This document shows, piece by piece, positions 25,687 to 34,172 of a stretch of 64,000 nucleotides of DNA. Source of the stretch: Winogradskyella algicola. GTDB lineage: Bacteria > Bacteroidota > Bacteroidia > Flavobacteriales > Flavobacteriaceae. The stretch's first letter is position 1; each line of letters begins with the position of its first letter. The notes below the pieces were generated by a model. That model was not told the DNA's origin and made no database searches. It was given only the letters and a program-made list of their open reading frames with translations. Position numbers and translations under genes: made by a program. The stretch spans positions 186,001-250,000 of the forward strand of contig NZ_SZQF01000004.1 in NCBI RefSeq assembly GCF_005869935.1. Reading direction: 5' to 3'.

Positions 25687-26439
25687 ATGAGACAAGGAAT
25701 AACAGATGCTGTAAAGCATTTATTGATTATTAATGTATTAATGTTTATTGGCACATTAGCTATTGGTAATGGTCAATCTTTTTATCAATGGTTTGCTCTA
25801 TACTTTCCTAAAAACCCAATGTTTCAACCGTGGCAGGTTTTAACGCATATGTTTATGCATGGTAATGTAACACATATCCTATTTAACATGTTTGCCCTTT
25901 GGATGTTTGGTACTACTGTAGAACAAGTATTCGGTATGCGAAAGTTTGTTGTTTTTTATTTATTATGCGGCTTTGGTGCAGCAATTATTCAGGTTGCATT
26001 CTTGTACTTTCAATTTAATACTGGTTTAGAGACATTAATAGAATCTGGTTTCTCCCAAACAGATATTGTAAGTGTGTTGAGTGATGGTCAGTACGATAAA
26101 AGATGGGTTCCGGTGCTAGGTGATAAATTTGACGGATTTGCAAGTGCATTTAATGCAACAATGGTGGGAGCCTCAGGTGCAATTATGGGTATTCTTGTTG
26201 CCTTTGGGATGTTATTCCCAGAGTCTAAATTGATGTTGATTTTCTTACCAATACCGATTAAGGCTAAATATTTTATACCTGCTATCATTGCTTTAGATTT
26301 ATTTTCAGGATTAACAGGTCAATCTATTTTCAGTCCAAGTAATACAGCATATATGGCTCATGTTGGTGGTGCACTAACTGGTTTTTTGCTTATGTATTTC
26401 TGGAAAAAAAATGAACGTGATAAATACCGTTGGAATTAA
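25687..26439 (+). CDS. Rhomboid family intramembrane serine protease 1
   Basis: Read from MRQGITDAVKHLL (ATG 25687), 1 bp after the mutL stop, the protein has 250 residues; an in-frame ATG inside mutL is rejected. It has six or more membrane helices. The first-loop HMFMHGNVTHILFNM is present. The catalytic Ser163 is in GASGAIMG and His225 in MAHVGGALTG, the rhomboid dyad. It carries an insertion of about 45 residues before the Ser helix. Rhomboids cleave membrane proteins within the bilayer; substrate unknown. Confidence 0.93.
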   Translation: MRQGITDAVKHLLIINVLMFIGTLAIGNGQSFYQWFALYFPKNPMFQPWQVLTHMFMHGNVTHILFNMFALWMFGTTVEQVFGMRKFVVFYLLCGFGAAIIQVAFLYFQFNTGLETLIESGFSQTDIVSVLSDGQYDKRWVPVLGDKFDGFASAFNATMVGASGAIMGILVAFGMLFPESKLMLIFLPIPIKAKYFIPAIIALDLFSGLTGQSIFSPSNTAYMAHVGGALTGFLLMYFWKKNERDKYRWN

Positions 26440-26441
26440 AA

Positions 26442-27323
26442 ATGACTACGTTAGAAAATTTAAAATATCGCTACAATAATCTTGATGTTTTTGGTAAAAT
26501 CATTACCATAAATGTCTTGGTATTTATTGTAGATATTGTGCTTACAAGTCTTTTTAGGCTCAATATCATAAAATATTTTGTATTACCCTCTGGTTTTGGT
26601 GATTTCGTTTTGCAACCATGGTCTATCATTTCATATGGGTTTTTGCATAGTGGCTTTTTCCACTTGCTCTTTAATATGTTGTTTTTATTCTACTTATCAA
26701 GAGCAGCATCAAACTTGTTTAGAACTAAAATGGTTTTAAATATCTATCTGCTCGGAATCATATCAGGCGGTTTAGCTTACCTGGCTGTTGCTAATATCAT
26801 TCCAACCAATTTCTTTGGTGCTAAAAATGGTATTATGGTTGGTGCATCCGCAGGTGTAAGTGCTTTGCTAATGTTCATAGCTATCTATATGCCAAATTCG
26901 CAGATTAGGTTATTTAATGCTTTTAATGTCAAATGGATGCATATTGCACTCTTTTTTGTTGCGATGGACGTTTTTAGATTACTGTTAGGTATTAACCAAG
27001 GTGGTTATGTAGCTCACATAGGTGGCTATATTTTAGGGTATTATTATGCTACGCAATTGGTGAAAGGAAAAGATATAGGTCAAGGCTTTGAGCGCATGAT
27101 GGATGCTGTTGCTGGCTGGTTTAAGCCTAAGTCTAACTTAAAAACTGTACACAGAAGAACGTCTAAGGCTTCGTCCAAGAAATCATCAAAATCAAAGGCA
27201 TCAGATAAAAGCAATAAACAAAAAAAGATAGATGCCATTTTAGATAAAATAAGTAAGAGTGGTTACGATAGCTTATCGTCTGATGAAAAAGCGTTTTTGT
27301 TTGATGCTAGTAAAGAAGATTGA
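26442..27323 (+). CDS. Rhomboid family intramembrane serine protease 2
   Basis: Read from MTTLENLKYRYNN, 2 bp after rhomboid 1, the protein has 293 residues. Motifs are YGFLHSGFFHLLFNM, Ser136 in GASAGVSAL (Ala replaces the usual second Gly of GxSG) and His192 in YVAHIGGYILG. The C-terminus extends into a cytosolic Lys/Ser-rich tail (about residues 225-265) and a short KIDAILDKISKSGYDSLS helix absent from paralogue 1. The two active rhomboids side by side probably arose by an old duplication and may share or partition substrates. Confidence 0.93.
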   Translation: MTTLENLKYRYNNLDVFGKIITINVLVFIVDIVLTSLFRLNIIKYFVLPSGFGDFVLQPWSIISYGFLHSGFFHLLFNMLFLFYLSRAASNLFRTKMVLNIYLLGIISGGLAYLAVANIIPTNFFGAKNGIMVGASAGVSALLMFIAIYMPNSQIRLFNAFNVKWMHIALFFVAMDVFRLLLGINQGGYVAHIGGYILGYYYATQLVKGKDIGQGFERMMDAVAGWFKPKSNLKTVHRRTSKASSKKSSKSKASDKSNKQKKIDAILDKISKSGYDSLSSDEKAFLFDASKED

Positions 27324-27328
27324 TAAAT

Positions 27329-28360
27329 ATGAAAAAGTTAAGCTTTTTTAATAAGATCATATTTTTCGTCAATTCATTGGCTGCTTTTCTATTACTTATT
27401 TCTTATTTATTGCCTTATGTACCACCGAAGAGTTTTGCTACTTTATCGGTTTTAAGCTTGGGAGTTCCTTTATTAATTCTACTGAATATCTTATTCTTTA
27501 TTTATTGGTTACTTCAAGTTAAGAAGCAAATGTTGCTATCGCTCGTTGTACTTCTTTTGGGATGGAGCTACTTGAGTTCTTTATATAAATTTTCATCTTC
27601 AAAAAAGATTGATGAAACTGGTAATATTTCTGTGATGTCTTTTAATGTAAGGTTGTTTAACAAGTATAATTGGAAACCTAATGTTACTACAAGAGAAGAT
27701 ATTGTGAATTTCTTTTATAACGAGTCACCAGACATCATTTGTATACAAGAATATACTAGAGGCACACCAATAAACTTAAAAGGTTACAATAATTATAATG
27801 CACGTTATACCAAAGATGCTAAAGGAGGTCACACCATTTTTTCTAAATTCCCAATAATTAATTCAGGATCTTTAGAATTTACTAATACTGGTAACAACGC
27901 TGTTTTTGCAGATATTGTAAAGGAAAAAGACACAATTAGAGTTTATAATATCCACCTTCAATCTGCAAAAATTAATACTGAGATTGATTATATTAACAGT
28001 CAGTATTCAAGAGATGTGTTTGTAGAACGTGTTAAATCAGCATTTATAGAACAACAGTCTCAGGTTGAACTATTTTTAGAGCACAAGTCTAAGTGTCCTT
28101 ACAAGATTATTGTTGCAGGAGATTTTAATAATACAGCATATTCGTATAGTTATAAAGAAATATTGGGTGATGATTTAAAGGACGCTTTCGAAAAGGCTGG
28201 AAATGGTTTTGGGAAATCGTTTCAGTTCAAGTTTTTCCCGCTGAGAATAGACTTCATACTCGCAGATAAGCGTTTTAAGGTTAATGGTTTTAAGACTTAT
28301 AATGATATCAATCTCTCGGACCATTATCCTATAAAAGCTACTCTCAACTTAAATAAGTAA
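27329..28360 (+). CDS. Membrane-anchored endonuclease/exonuclease/phosphatase family protein
   Basis: Read from the ATG at 27329 the protein has 343 residues. Three hydrophobic segments fill the first 85 residues. The EEP fold follows: SVMSFNVRLFN, CIQEY, HTIFSKFPI, NIHLQS, VAGDFNNTAYS and SDHYPIKA. All metal and catalytic positions (Asn, Glu, Asp-Asn, Asp-His) are present. The catalytic domain probably faces the periplasm. Members range from nucleases to sphingomyelinase-like phosphodiesterases. It ends the mutL-rhomboid operon and overlaps the convergent DUF6122 gene by 12 bp. Confidence 0.88.
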   Translation: MKKLSFFNKIIFFVNSLAAFLLLISYLLPYVPPKSFATLSVLSLGVPLLILLNILFFIYWLLQVKKQMLLSLVVLLLGWSYLSSLYKFSSSKKIDETGNISVMSFNVRLFNKYNWKPNVTTREDIVNFFYNESPDIICIQEYTRGTPINLKGYNNYNARYTKDAKGGHTIFSKFPIINSGSLEFTNTGNNAVFADIVKEKDTIRVYNIHLQSAKINTEIDYINSQYSRDVFVERVKSAFIEQQSQVELFLEHKSKCPYKIIVAGDFNNTAYSYSYKEILGDDLKDAFEKAGNGFGKSFQFKFFPLRIDFILADKRFKVNGFKTYNDINLSDHYPIKATLNLNK

Positions 28361-28657
28361 ACAATCTACGCTATCTGAGGTGATATGTGCCAAGAGACCA
28401 ATGGCAAAAACACGAGTTGTTTTTGGTAGAAGTAACAAGAAGTATACAACAATAGCATAATAACTATGAAGCGGATGATAGTTGATGCTACATCTATTTG
28501 AATCGAAAATTGGATTGGCGAGCAAATGATCTAAATCTATCACAAAAGCAGCAAGCATAATTAAGTATATTTTTAGCCATTGCTTTCTGTAGAATATTAA
28601 TGCAATTGCTAGAGGTAGAGCAAAATGCAAACCATAATGAATGGTAAATTTTAGCAT
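28349..28657 (-). CDS. DUF6122 family membrane protein
   Basis: The 102-residue protein has three to four helices with conserved polar residues: LHFALPLA, VIDLDHLLANPIFDSNRCSI, YHPLHSYYA and LLAHITSDSVDC. The Asp/His pattern resembles membrane metal-dependent hydrolases of the YdjM type (inference). Flavobacterial homologues carry the DUF6122 label. It overlaps the wbqC-like start by 7 bp and ends the long ParAB-DapB-LepB operon. Confidence 0.78.
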   Translation of the reverse strand: MLKFTIHYGLHFALPLAIALIFYRKQWLKIYLIMLAAFVIDLDHLLANPIFDSNRCSINYHPLHSYYAIVVYFLLLLPKTTRVFAIGLLAHITSDSVDCLLI

Positions 28658-29271
28658 AAGTCTATATTTTGGCGAGTAAGATATAACTCTGTGTTAGGAC
28701 CTTCATTAAAGAGTAAATCTAAAATACTTAGATTAGGAATAAACCCATGCTTTTCTGTAAAAACCTGAGTATAGTGTTCCAGGTTATTGGCTTTGTAATT
28801 GCGTTTTACCAGAGGTCTGAAGTCATTTTTATTTATAGAATCTTTTTCAAAAACTACACTTTTAGCTACGCTTAATTCTAACTGAAGACTACCTGTGAGA
28901 ATTTCAAAACATTTTAGGTTTAAATCCAATATGTAATCGTATTTAGTTTCAAAAAGCGGTATTAAATCATCAATATAAAATTCGAAAAAAGGCGACATGC
29001 TATAAGCAGACTGTAAAGATTTAAGATGTAATGATTGCCAATTATCTTCATTAGCAATTTTTACGTCTCTATAAAGTTGCCTGTTTTTTTGGGAATACTT
29101 AACAGGAACCGTAAGTGCCAGTTTGCCATTAGCAGCATAGATTTCTGTGCGATTTCTATAAGATTGTTTTTGGTAATTATCCCACAACTCCAAACAAACC
29201 GATTTAGAAGTTACCATAGCTGCAAAGTGAGCTATATTGGGAAAATAGGTTGGATGTATAAGACAATCCAT
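28651..29271 (-). CDS. WbqC family protein
   Basis: The 206-residue protein begins LIHPTYFPNIAHFAAM, the characteristic start of WbqC-like proteins (PxYxPxxxxxA). It continues with YRNRTEIYAANGKLALTVPV, WQSLHLKSLQSAYSMSPFFEFY and a C-terminal LSILDLLFNEGP. WbqC-type proteins occur in polysaccharide and glycan clusters and lie close to glycosyl or amino-sugar transferases; the precise reaction is not settled. It follows lepB by 12 bp in the operon. Confidence 0.88.
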   Translation of the reverse strand: MDCLIHPTYFPNIAHFAAMVTSKSVCLELWDNYQKQSYRNRTEIYAANGKLALTVPVKYSQKNRQLYRDVKIANEDNWQSLHLKSLQSAYSMSPFFEFYIDDLIPLFETKYDYILDLNLKCFEILTGSLQLELSVAKSVVFEKDSINKNDFRPLVKRNYKANNLEHYTQVFTEKHGFIPNLSILDLLFNEGPNTELYLTRQNIDLC

Positions 29272-29283
29272 TTGTGTACGGAT

Positions 29284-30906
29284 TTAAGATGATGACGCCT
29301 TCTTTTTCTTACGCCATTTATTAAAACCATAAATACCTAAAACAACAACTAAAAATGGAATGAAATAAGAGGTGCGCTCACCAGAGCCACTAACTGTTGT
29401 AAATATTCTGTCCCAACGGAATTTCCAGTTTTTAATACCGCCATTCATTAGTCCATCTATACTCATCCAGATAAATACTGGCTTACCAAAAATATGATCA
29501 TAAGGCACAAATCCCCAATATCTACTATCAATAGAATTATTTCGGTTGTCACCCATCATCCAGTAATAATCTTGTTTAAAAGTATAGGAAGTTGCTGGTT
29601 CATCATTAATATAAATCTCGTCACCTCGAGTAACCACTTTATTACCTTCATACTCTCCAATAGCACGCTTGTATAGAGCTATGTTTGTCTTATCTAATTG
29701 TACAGTTGCGCCAGCTTTAGGAATCCATAGTGGTCCAAAATGATCCGTGTTCCAGTCGTTGTGATAAGCATCCCTAGGAAAAACATCTCCAGATATCCCT
29801 TTTTCTTGGACCTCACGTTCTACGCTAGCAACATTAGGTTGTACTCTAAGCTTGTTGGCTGCTTCATCTGAAACTGCTGCTAAATAAAATGAGCCATCAG
29901 GATTGATTCTAAACCCATCATCAATATTAGCTTTATCGAGCATATTGTAAAACATACGCTCCTCACCAGCTGAACTAATTGGTTTTTTCAATGTTAACTT
30001 ATACGAAAACTGTAAATGAGATCTTGGAGGTAGTACATTTTGTTTGCCATTTATAAACACATAACCATCTTTTATCTCTAGTGTATCTCCTGGAGTACCA
30101 ACACAACGTTTTACCAGATTAGTCTTCTTATCGATAGGTTTGTAGTAATTACGATCTGGTGTAAATATGTTCATATTTAGTAATGTATCTGCAGGTTGGT
30201 TAAAAACTACAATATCATTACGCTCTACATTTTCAAAACCAGGAAGTCTAAAATAAGGTAGTTGTAATTTGTTTTTCCAAGACGTATTACGTTCTTCATA
30301 ATTATCATCATACAGATATGATTTTACTCCCAACTTAGGAATGGTGTCGTGTACCATAGGCGCTGCAACAGTAGTCATAGGACCTCTGGCACCATAATGT
30401 ATTTTACTAACGATTAAGAAATCACCAACTAATAACGATTTTTCTAACGATGAAGACGGAATAACAAACGGTTGAAAAAAGTAAGTATGTACAATGGTCG
30501 CAGCAACAATAGCAAATAGAATAGAAGTAATCCATTCACCAGTTGAGGTTTTTGGTTTGAGTGTTCTGTTTTCAATATACTTAACATCCTCAACATAATT
30601 AAGATAGTATAAATAAAATCCTAGAGTTACAATGCAAATTAAAGCATCTAATTTACTGTCTTTACCAAATGCTCTTGCAGTTTCAACCCAAGCTGCTGGA
30701 ATCATAATGAGATTTACAATTGGTAAAAACATAAGAATTACCCACCACCAAGGACGCGAAATAATCTTCATTAAGATTACTGCGTTATAAACAGGCACAA
30801 ATGCTTCCCAAGCTTGTCTACCAGCTTTAACATAAAGTTTCCATGTGCCTAAGCCATGAATAATTTGCAATATCAGTAAAAAAATAAACCACTCTGTCCA
30901 GGTCAT
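29284..30906 (-). CDS. lepB: Signal peptidase I with N-terminal DUF5684-like membrane region
   Basis: The 540-residue protein is longer than typical signal peptidases (250-350). Residues 1-105 form a separate three-helix membrane unit (DUF5684-like, AGRQAWEAFVPVYN). The peptidase anchor helix is at about 125-145. The catalytic Ser153 is in FVIPSSSLEKSLLVGD and the general base Lys266 in VKRCVGTPGD. MMGDNRNNSIDSRYWGFVP follows near residue 470. An insertion of about 170 residues separates the Lys box from that motif. A last helix lies near the C-terminus. It cleaves Sec signal peptides at the membrane. It is part of the ParAB-DapB operon, as usual in Flavobacteriia. Confidence 0.95.
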   Translation of the reverse strand: MTWTEWFIFLLILQIIHGLGTWKLYVKAGRQAWEAFVPVYNAVILMKIISRPWWWVILMFLPIVNLIMIPAAWVETARAFGKDSKLDALICIVTLGFYLYYLNYVEDVKYIENRTLKPKTSTGEWITSILFAIVAATIVHTYFFQPFVIPSSSLEKSLLVGDFLIVSKIHYGARGPMTTVAAPMVHDTIPKLGVKSYLYDDNYEERNTSWKNKLQLPYFRLPGFENVERNDIVVFNQPADTLLNMNIFTPDRNYYKPIDKKTNLVKRCVGTPGDTLEIKDGYVFINGKQNVLPPRSHLQFSYKLTLKKPISSAGEERMFYNMLDKANIDDGFRINPDGSFYLAAVSDEAANKLRVQPNVASVEREVQEKGISGDVFPRDAYHNDWNTDHFGPLWIPKAGATVQLDKTNIALYKRAIGEYEGNKVVTRGDEIYINDEPATSYTFKQDYYWMMGDNRNNSIDSRYWGFVPYDHIFGKPVFIWMSIDGLMNGGIKNWKFRWDRIFTTVSGSGERTSYFIPFLVVVLGIYGFNKWRKKKKASSS

Positions 30907-30967
30907 GATGTTATGTTTAGTCTAGTAGGTTGAAAAATATTTTAATTTGTTTCAAATGATAGGCAAA

Positions 30968-31669
30968 TTAACCAATGTTTAACACATCTCGCATAGTGAA
31001 TATGCCTTTTTTATCTTTAATCCATTCGGCTGCAATAACTGCGCCTAAAGCAAAGCCTTGTCTACTATGCGCTGTGTGCTTAATGCTTATAGAGTCTATT
31101 TCAGAATTATAAGTTATTTCGTGTGTACCAGGAACTTCAGGAATACGTTTAGCTTTTATAGCTATTTCATTGGAAGTTGGCTTTTCTAATGTCCATTTAT
31201 CATAATGTGTATTTTCAATAATCTGTTCTGCTAGGGTTATTGCAGTTCCACTTGGCGCATCTAATTTTTTAGTATGGTGAATTTCTTCAATTTCCGTTTT
31301 GTAGCCCTCAACTGTAGCCATCAGTTTGCTTAATCGTTTATTCACTTCAAAGAAGATATTTACGCCAAGACTAAAATTTGAAGCGTATAGAAATGTACCA
31401 TTTTTAGATTGGCAATATTCCATAACCTCTTGATAATGCTCTAACCAACCTGTAGTGCCAGAAATAACAGGCACATTAGCATCTAAAGCCATTTTAATGT
31501 TGTTTACAGCTGCACTAGGAATACTAAAATCTATGGCGACATCTGCATTATAAAAATTGAAATTTTCAGAAGGTTTAGAGACCTTTAAAACGATAGTATG
31601 GTTACGCTCTAGAGCAATAGCTTCAATACTTTTTCCCATTCTACCATAACCGAGTAAAGCTATATTCAT
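30968..31669 (-). CDS. dapB: 4-hydroxy-tetrahydrodipicolinate reductase
   Basis: The 233-residue protein has the N-terminal nucleotide-binding LLGYGRMGKSIE, SGTTGW, and the catalytic EIHHTKKLDAPSGTA. It reduces hydroxytetrahydrodipicolinate with NAD(P)H in lysine/diaminopimelate synthesis in the cytosol. It starts directly after the DUF5683 gene and precedes lepB by 61 bp. Confidence 0.96.
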   Translation of the reverse strand: MNIALLGYGRMGKSIEAIALERNHTIVLKVSKPSENFNFYNADVAIDFSIPSAAVNNIKMALDANVPVISGTTGWLEHYQEVMEYCQSKNGTFLYASNFSLGVNIFFEVNKRLSKLMATVEGYKTEIEEIHHTKKLDAPSGTAITLAEQIIENTHYDKWTLEKPTSNEIAIKAKRIPEVPGTHEITYNSEIDSISIKHTAHSRQGFALGAVIAAEWIKDKKGIFTMRDVLNIG

Positions 31670-32275
31670 TTAGAATTTAAAATTAAGTGTTAAGCCTAAA
31701 TCTCCTGAGTTTTCCATTTGGTTGTATTGATAGTGTGGACTAAAACTCAAGTTTTCATCTACATTAAACTGAAGCAAATGGGCATCTACATTGGCATCTA
31801 TAATATTAAGTGCATACAAACCAATGGTAACTAAAAGCGAAACTTCTTTGTTTCTCCTAAATTGCTGCTGTGCTCTTATCAATCCATCGTTAGAAATAAG
31901 TGGATTGCCATTTGCATCCGAAAATTCATCATCAGTAAAACCTGCTAATCGTCTTTTGTAAGCATCACGATAGCGGTCGTACTGTTTGTCGTTTCTTAAA
32001 TAAAAATAAACTCCTGTGCCTATAGCTCCCCAAACGATAGGGATTTTCCAATATTTTTTGTTATAAAACTGTCCTGCACCTGGTAAAACAGCAGAATAAA
32101 AGGCGGCTTTAGATGGCCTCAAAGGGTCTATTTCCTGTTTTTCTATAAATGCATCGTTAATAAGAACAGGCTCCTTTTCTATAGTGCTAACAATACTATC
32201 ACTTTCGTTTTGGGAAAATGAAAATGATGAAGAAATTATGCATAGGATGCCAAAGAAAAGATGGTTATTTAGCAC
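31670..32275 (-). CDS. DUF5683 domain protein
   Basis: The 201-residue protein has a signal peptide (FSFSQ), then RPSKAAFYSAVLPGAGQFYNKKYWKIPIVWGAIGTG, the DUF5683 core with a hydrophobic hairpin, then YDRYRDAYKRRL and a beta-rich end. Function unknown; it is exported or in the membrane. It overlaps the parB end by 11 bp and abuts dapB, a conserved flavobacterial order. Confidence 0.88.
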   Translation of the reverse strand: MLNNHLFFGILCIISSSFSFSQNESDSIVSTIEKEPVLINDAFIEKQEIDPLRPSKAAFYSAVLPGAGQFYNKKYWKIPIVWGAIGTGVYFYLRNDKQYDRYRDAYKRRLAGFTDDEFSDANGNPLISNDGLIRAQQQFRRNKEVSLLVTIGLYALNIIDANVDAHLLQFNVDENLSFSPHYQYNQMENSGDLGLTLNFKF

Positions 32276-33170
32276 GCTGTACTAGTTTTTTAATTCTATT
32301 GAAATCTTCTTCGGAATGAAAAGGGATTGTAATCTTGCCACTACCGTTTTTTCCGAGCTTTACATCAATTTTGTGACCAAAGTAATCTGAAAAATCTTTT
32401 ATGCCTTTCTTTATGTGCTTAGGAACTTCAGTAGATATTTTTTCTGGTTTAGAGGTTTCTTCTTGGTTGTTCAAATTCTTAACAAGTTGCTCGGTAGCTC
32501 TCACAGAAAGTTTATTACTGATAATTTTTTCATAAACTTCGAGCTGGTCTACAGGACTTTCAATATTTACCATAGCTCTACCGTGACCCATAGAAATAAA
32601 TCCATCTCGCATTCCGGTTTGGATAATTGGGTCTAGTTTTAGCAATCGAAGATAATTGGCAATAGTTGAGCGCTTTTTACCTACGCGCTCACTCATTTGC
32701 TCTTGAGTGAGATTAATTTCATCAATTAAACGTTGGTATGATAATGCAATCTCTATTGGGTCTAAATCTTGTCTTTGGATATTTTCAACCAGAGCCATCT
32801 CTAGCGACTCTTGGTCGTTAGCAATTCTTATGTAAGCAGGTATTGTTTCTAAACCAATAAGCTTCGAGGCTCTAAAACGACGTTCACCAGAAACTAACTG
32901 ATAGTTGTTAAAGGCTAATTTTCTAACTGTAATTGGTTGAATAACACCTAACTCTCTAATTGATGATGCTAATTCTCTCAGCGATTCTTCATTAAAGTTG
33001 GTTCTTGGTTGAAAAGGATTAACCTCAATACTTTCAATATCAAGTTCAACAATATTACCAACAACTTTATCTGCATTTTTATCTTCTGCAGAGTTTATAT
33101 CATTTTCAGGATCTTTTAGTAAAGCAGATAGTCCACGTCCTAAAGCCTGTTTTTTCGTTGCTTTCGCCAT
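32265..33170 (-). CDS. parB: Chromosome partitioning protein ParB
   Basis: The 301-residue protein has the N-terminal ParA-stimulating GRGLSALL box. The CTPase/ParB domain (IEVNPFQPRTNFNEESLRELA, LVSGERRFRA, ALVENIQRQDLDPIE) and the helix-turn-helix (LTQEQMSERVGKKRSTIANYLRLL) follow. The C-terminal dimer domain contains GSGKITIPFHSEEDFNRI. It binds parS near the origin and loads condensin. Its start overlaps the parA stop by one base (TAATG). No parS palindrome was recognised in the window by eye. Confidence 0.96.
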   Translation of the reverse strand: MAKATKKQALGRGLSALLKDPENDINSAEDKNADKVVGNIVELDIESIEVNPFQPRTNFNEESLRELASSIRELGVIQPITVRKLAFNNYQLVSGERRFRASKLIGLETIPAYIRIANDQESLEMALVENIQRQDLDPIEIALSYQRLIDEINLTQEQMSERVGKKRSTIANYLRLLKLDPIIQTGMRDGFISMGHGRAMVNIESPVDQLEVYEKIISNKLSVRATEQLVKNLNNQEETSKPEKISTEVPKHIKKGIKDFSDYFGHKIDVKLGKNGSGKITIPFHSEEDFNRIKKLVQRAK

Positions 33171-33937
33171 TATAATTCATTTTTCTTTATGAGCTCTTTT
33201 GCCAAATTTAAATAATTGGCAGCGCCTCTACTGCTTACATCGTAGTTAATAATACTTTCACCATAACTAGGTGCTTCACCAAGTTTAACATTACGTTGTA
33301 TGATTGTTTCAAACACCATGTCACTGAAGTGTTTTTGAACTTCTTCTACAACCTGATTTGATAGACGCAAACGCGAATCGAACATAGTTAGAAGCATACC
33401 TTCAATGTCTAACGCTTGGTTGTGTATTTTTTGTACACTTTTAATAGTATTTAACAGTTTTCCTAAACCTTCAAGTGCAAAATACTCACATTGGATTGGG
33501 ATAATAACAGAATCTGAAGCTGTTAATGCATTCAAAGTTAGTAACCCTAAGGATGGTGCACAATCAATTAAAATATAGTCGTATTCAGATTTTAAATCTC
33601 TAATTGCTTGTTTAAGCATATACTCGCGCTCATCTTTGTCAACAAGTTCTATCTCAATAGCAACAAGATCTATGTGCGCAGGAATAACATCGACATTAGG
33701 CGCATTAGAAGCCATAATAGCTTCTTTAGCTGTTTTAGTGTGTTCTAAAACCTGATAAGATCCAATCTCTACGGCATCAACATCGATGCCTAAACCAGAA
33801 CTGGCATTAGCTTGTGGATCTGCGTCTATAAGTAGGACTTTCTTCTCAAGTGCACCTAAAGAAGCTGCTAAATTTACAGAGGTGGTTGTTTTTCCGACAC
33901 CACCTTTTTGATTAGCAATAGCAATGATTTTACCCAT
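33170..33937 (-). CDS. parA: Chromosome partitioning ATPase ParA
   Basis: The 255-residue protein has the deviant Walker A KGGVGKTTTSVNLA, the switch region LLIDADPQANASSGLG and DYILIDCAPSLGLLTLNAL. It is a standard chromosomal ParA/Soj length. It is first gene of the parA-parB-DUF5683-dapB-lepB-wbqC-DUF6122 operon. The 235 bp between it and the divergent M16 gene are AT-rich, without a clear TAnnTTTG box. Confidence 0.97.
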   Translation of the reverse strand: MGKIIAIANQKGGVGKTTTSVNLAASLGALEKKVLLIDADPQANASSGLGIDVDAVEIGSYQVLEHTKTAKEAIMASNAPNVDVIPAHIDLVAIEIELVDKDEREYMLKQAIRDLKSEYDYILIDCAPSLGLLTLNALTASDSVIIPIQCEYFALEGLGKLLNTIKSVQKIHNQALDIEGMLLTMFDSRLRLSNQVVEEVQKHFSDMVFETIIQRNVKLGEAPSYGESIINYDVSSRGAANYLNLAKELIKKNEL

Positions 33938-34172
33938 TAAATGATTTGGTTTGTTAAGGGCTTAAAAATACAATTTATTATGGGTTTTGAAAATTGAAGT
34001 TGTTAACAGTTTGCTTTTTATTTAAAGGTAATATTTGAAAGCTTTTTTACGTTCTACATAATATAAGCTAACATAAGGTTAAATATTCGTGAAGCTTTAA
34101 TTGTCAGTTTTTTAACATGATTTTAAAATCTTAATATTTAACTTTAGCGTAACCAATAAATTAATCAAAAAC

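Noticed and set aside
33938..34172. parS site near parAB
   Set aside because: No convincing palindrome of the parS type was visible; a motif search over the full genome would be needed.
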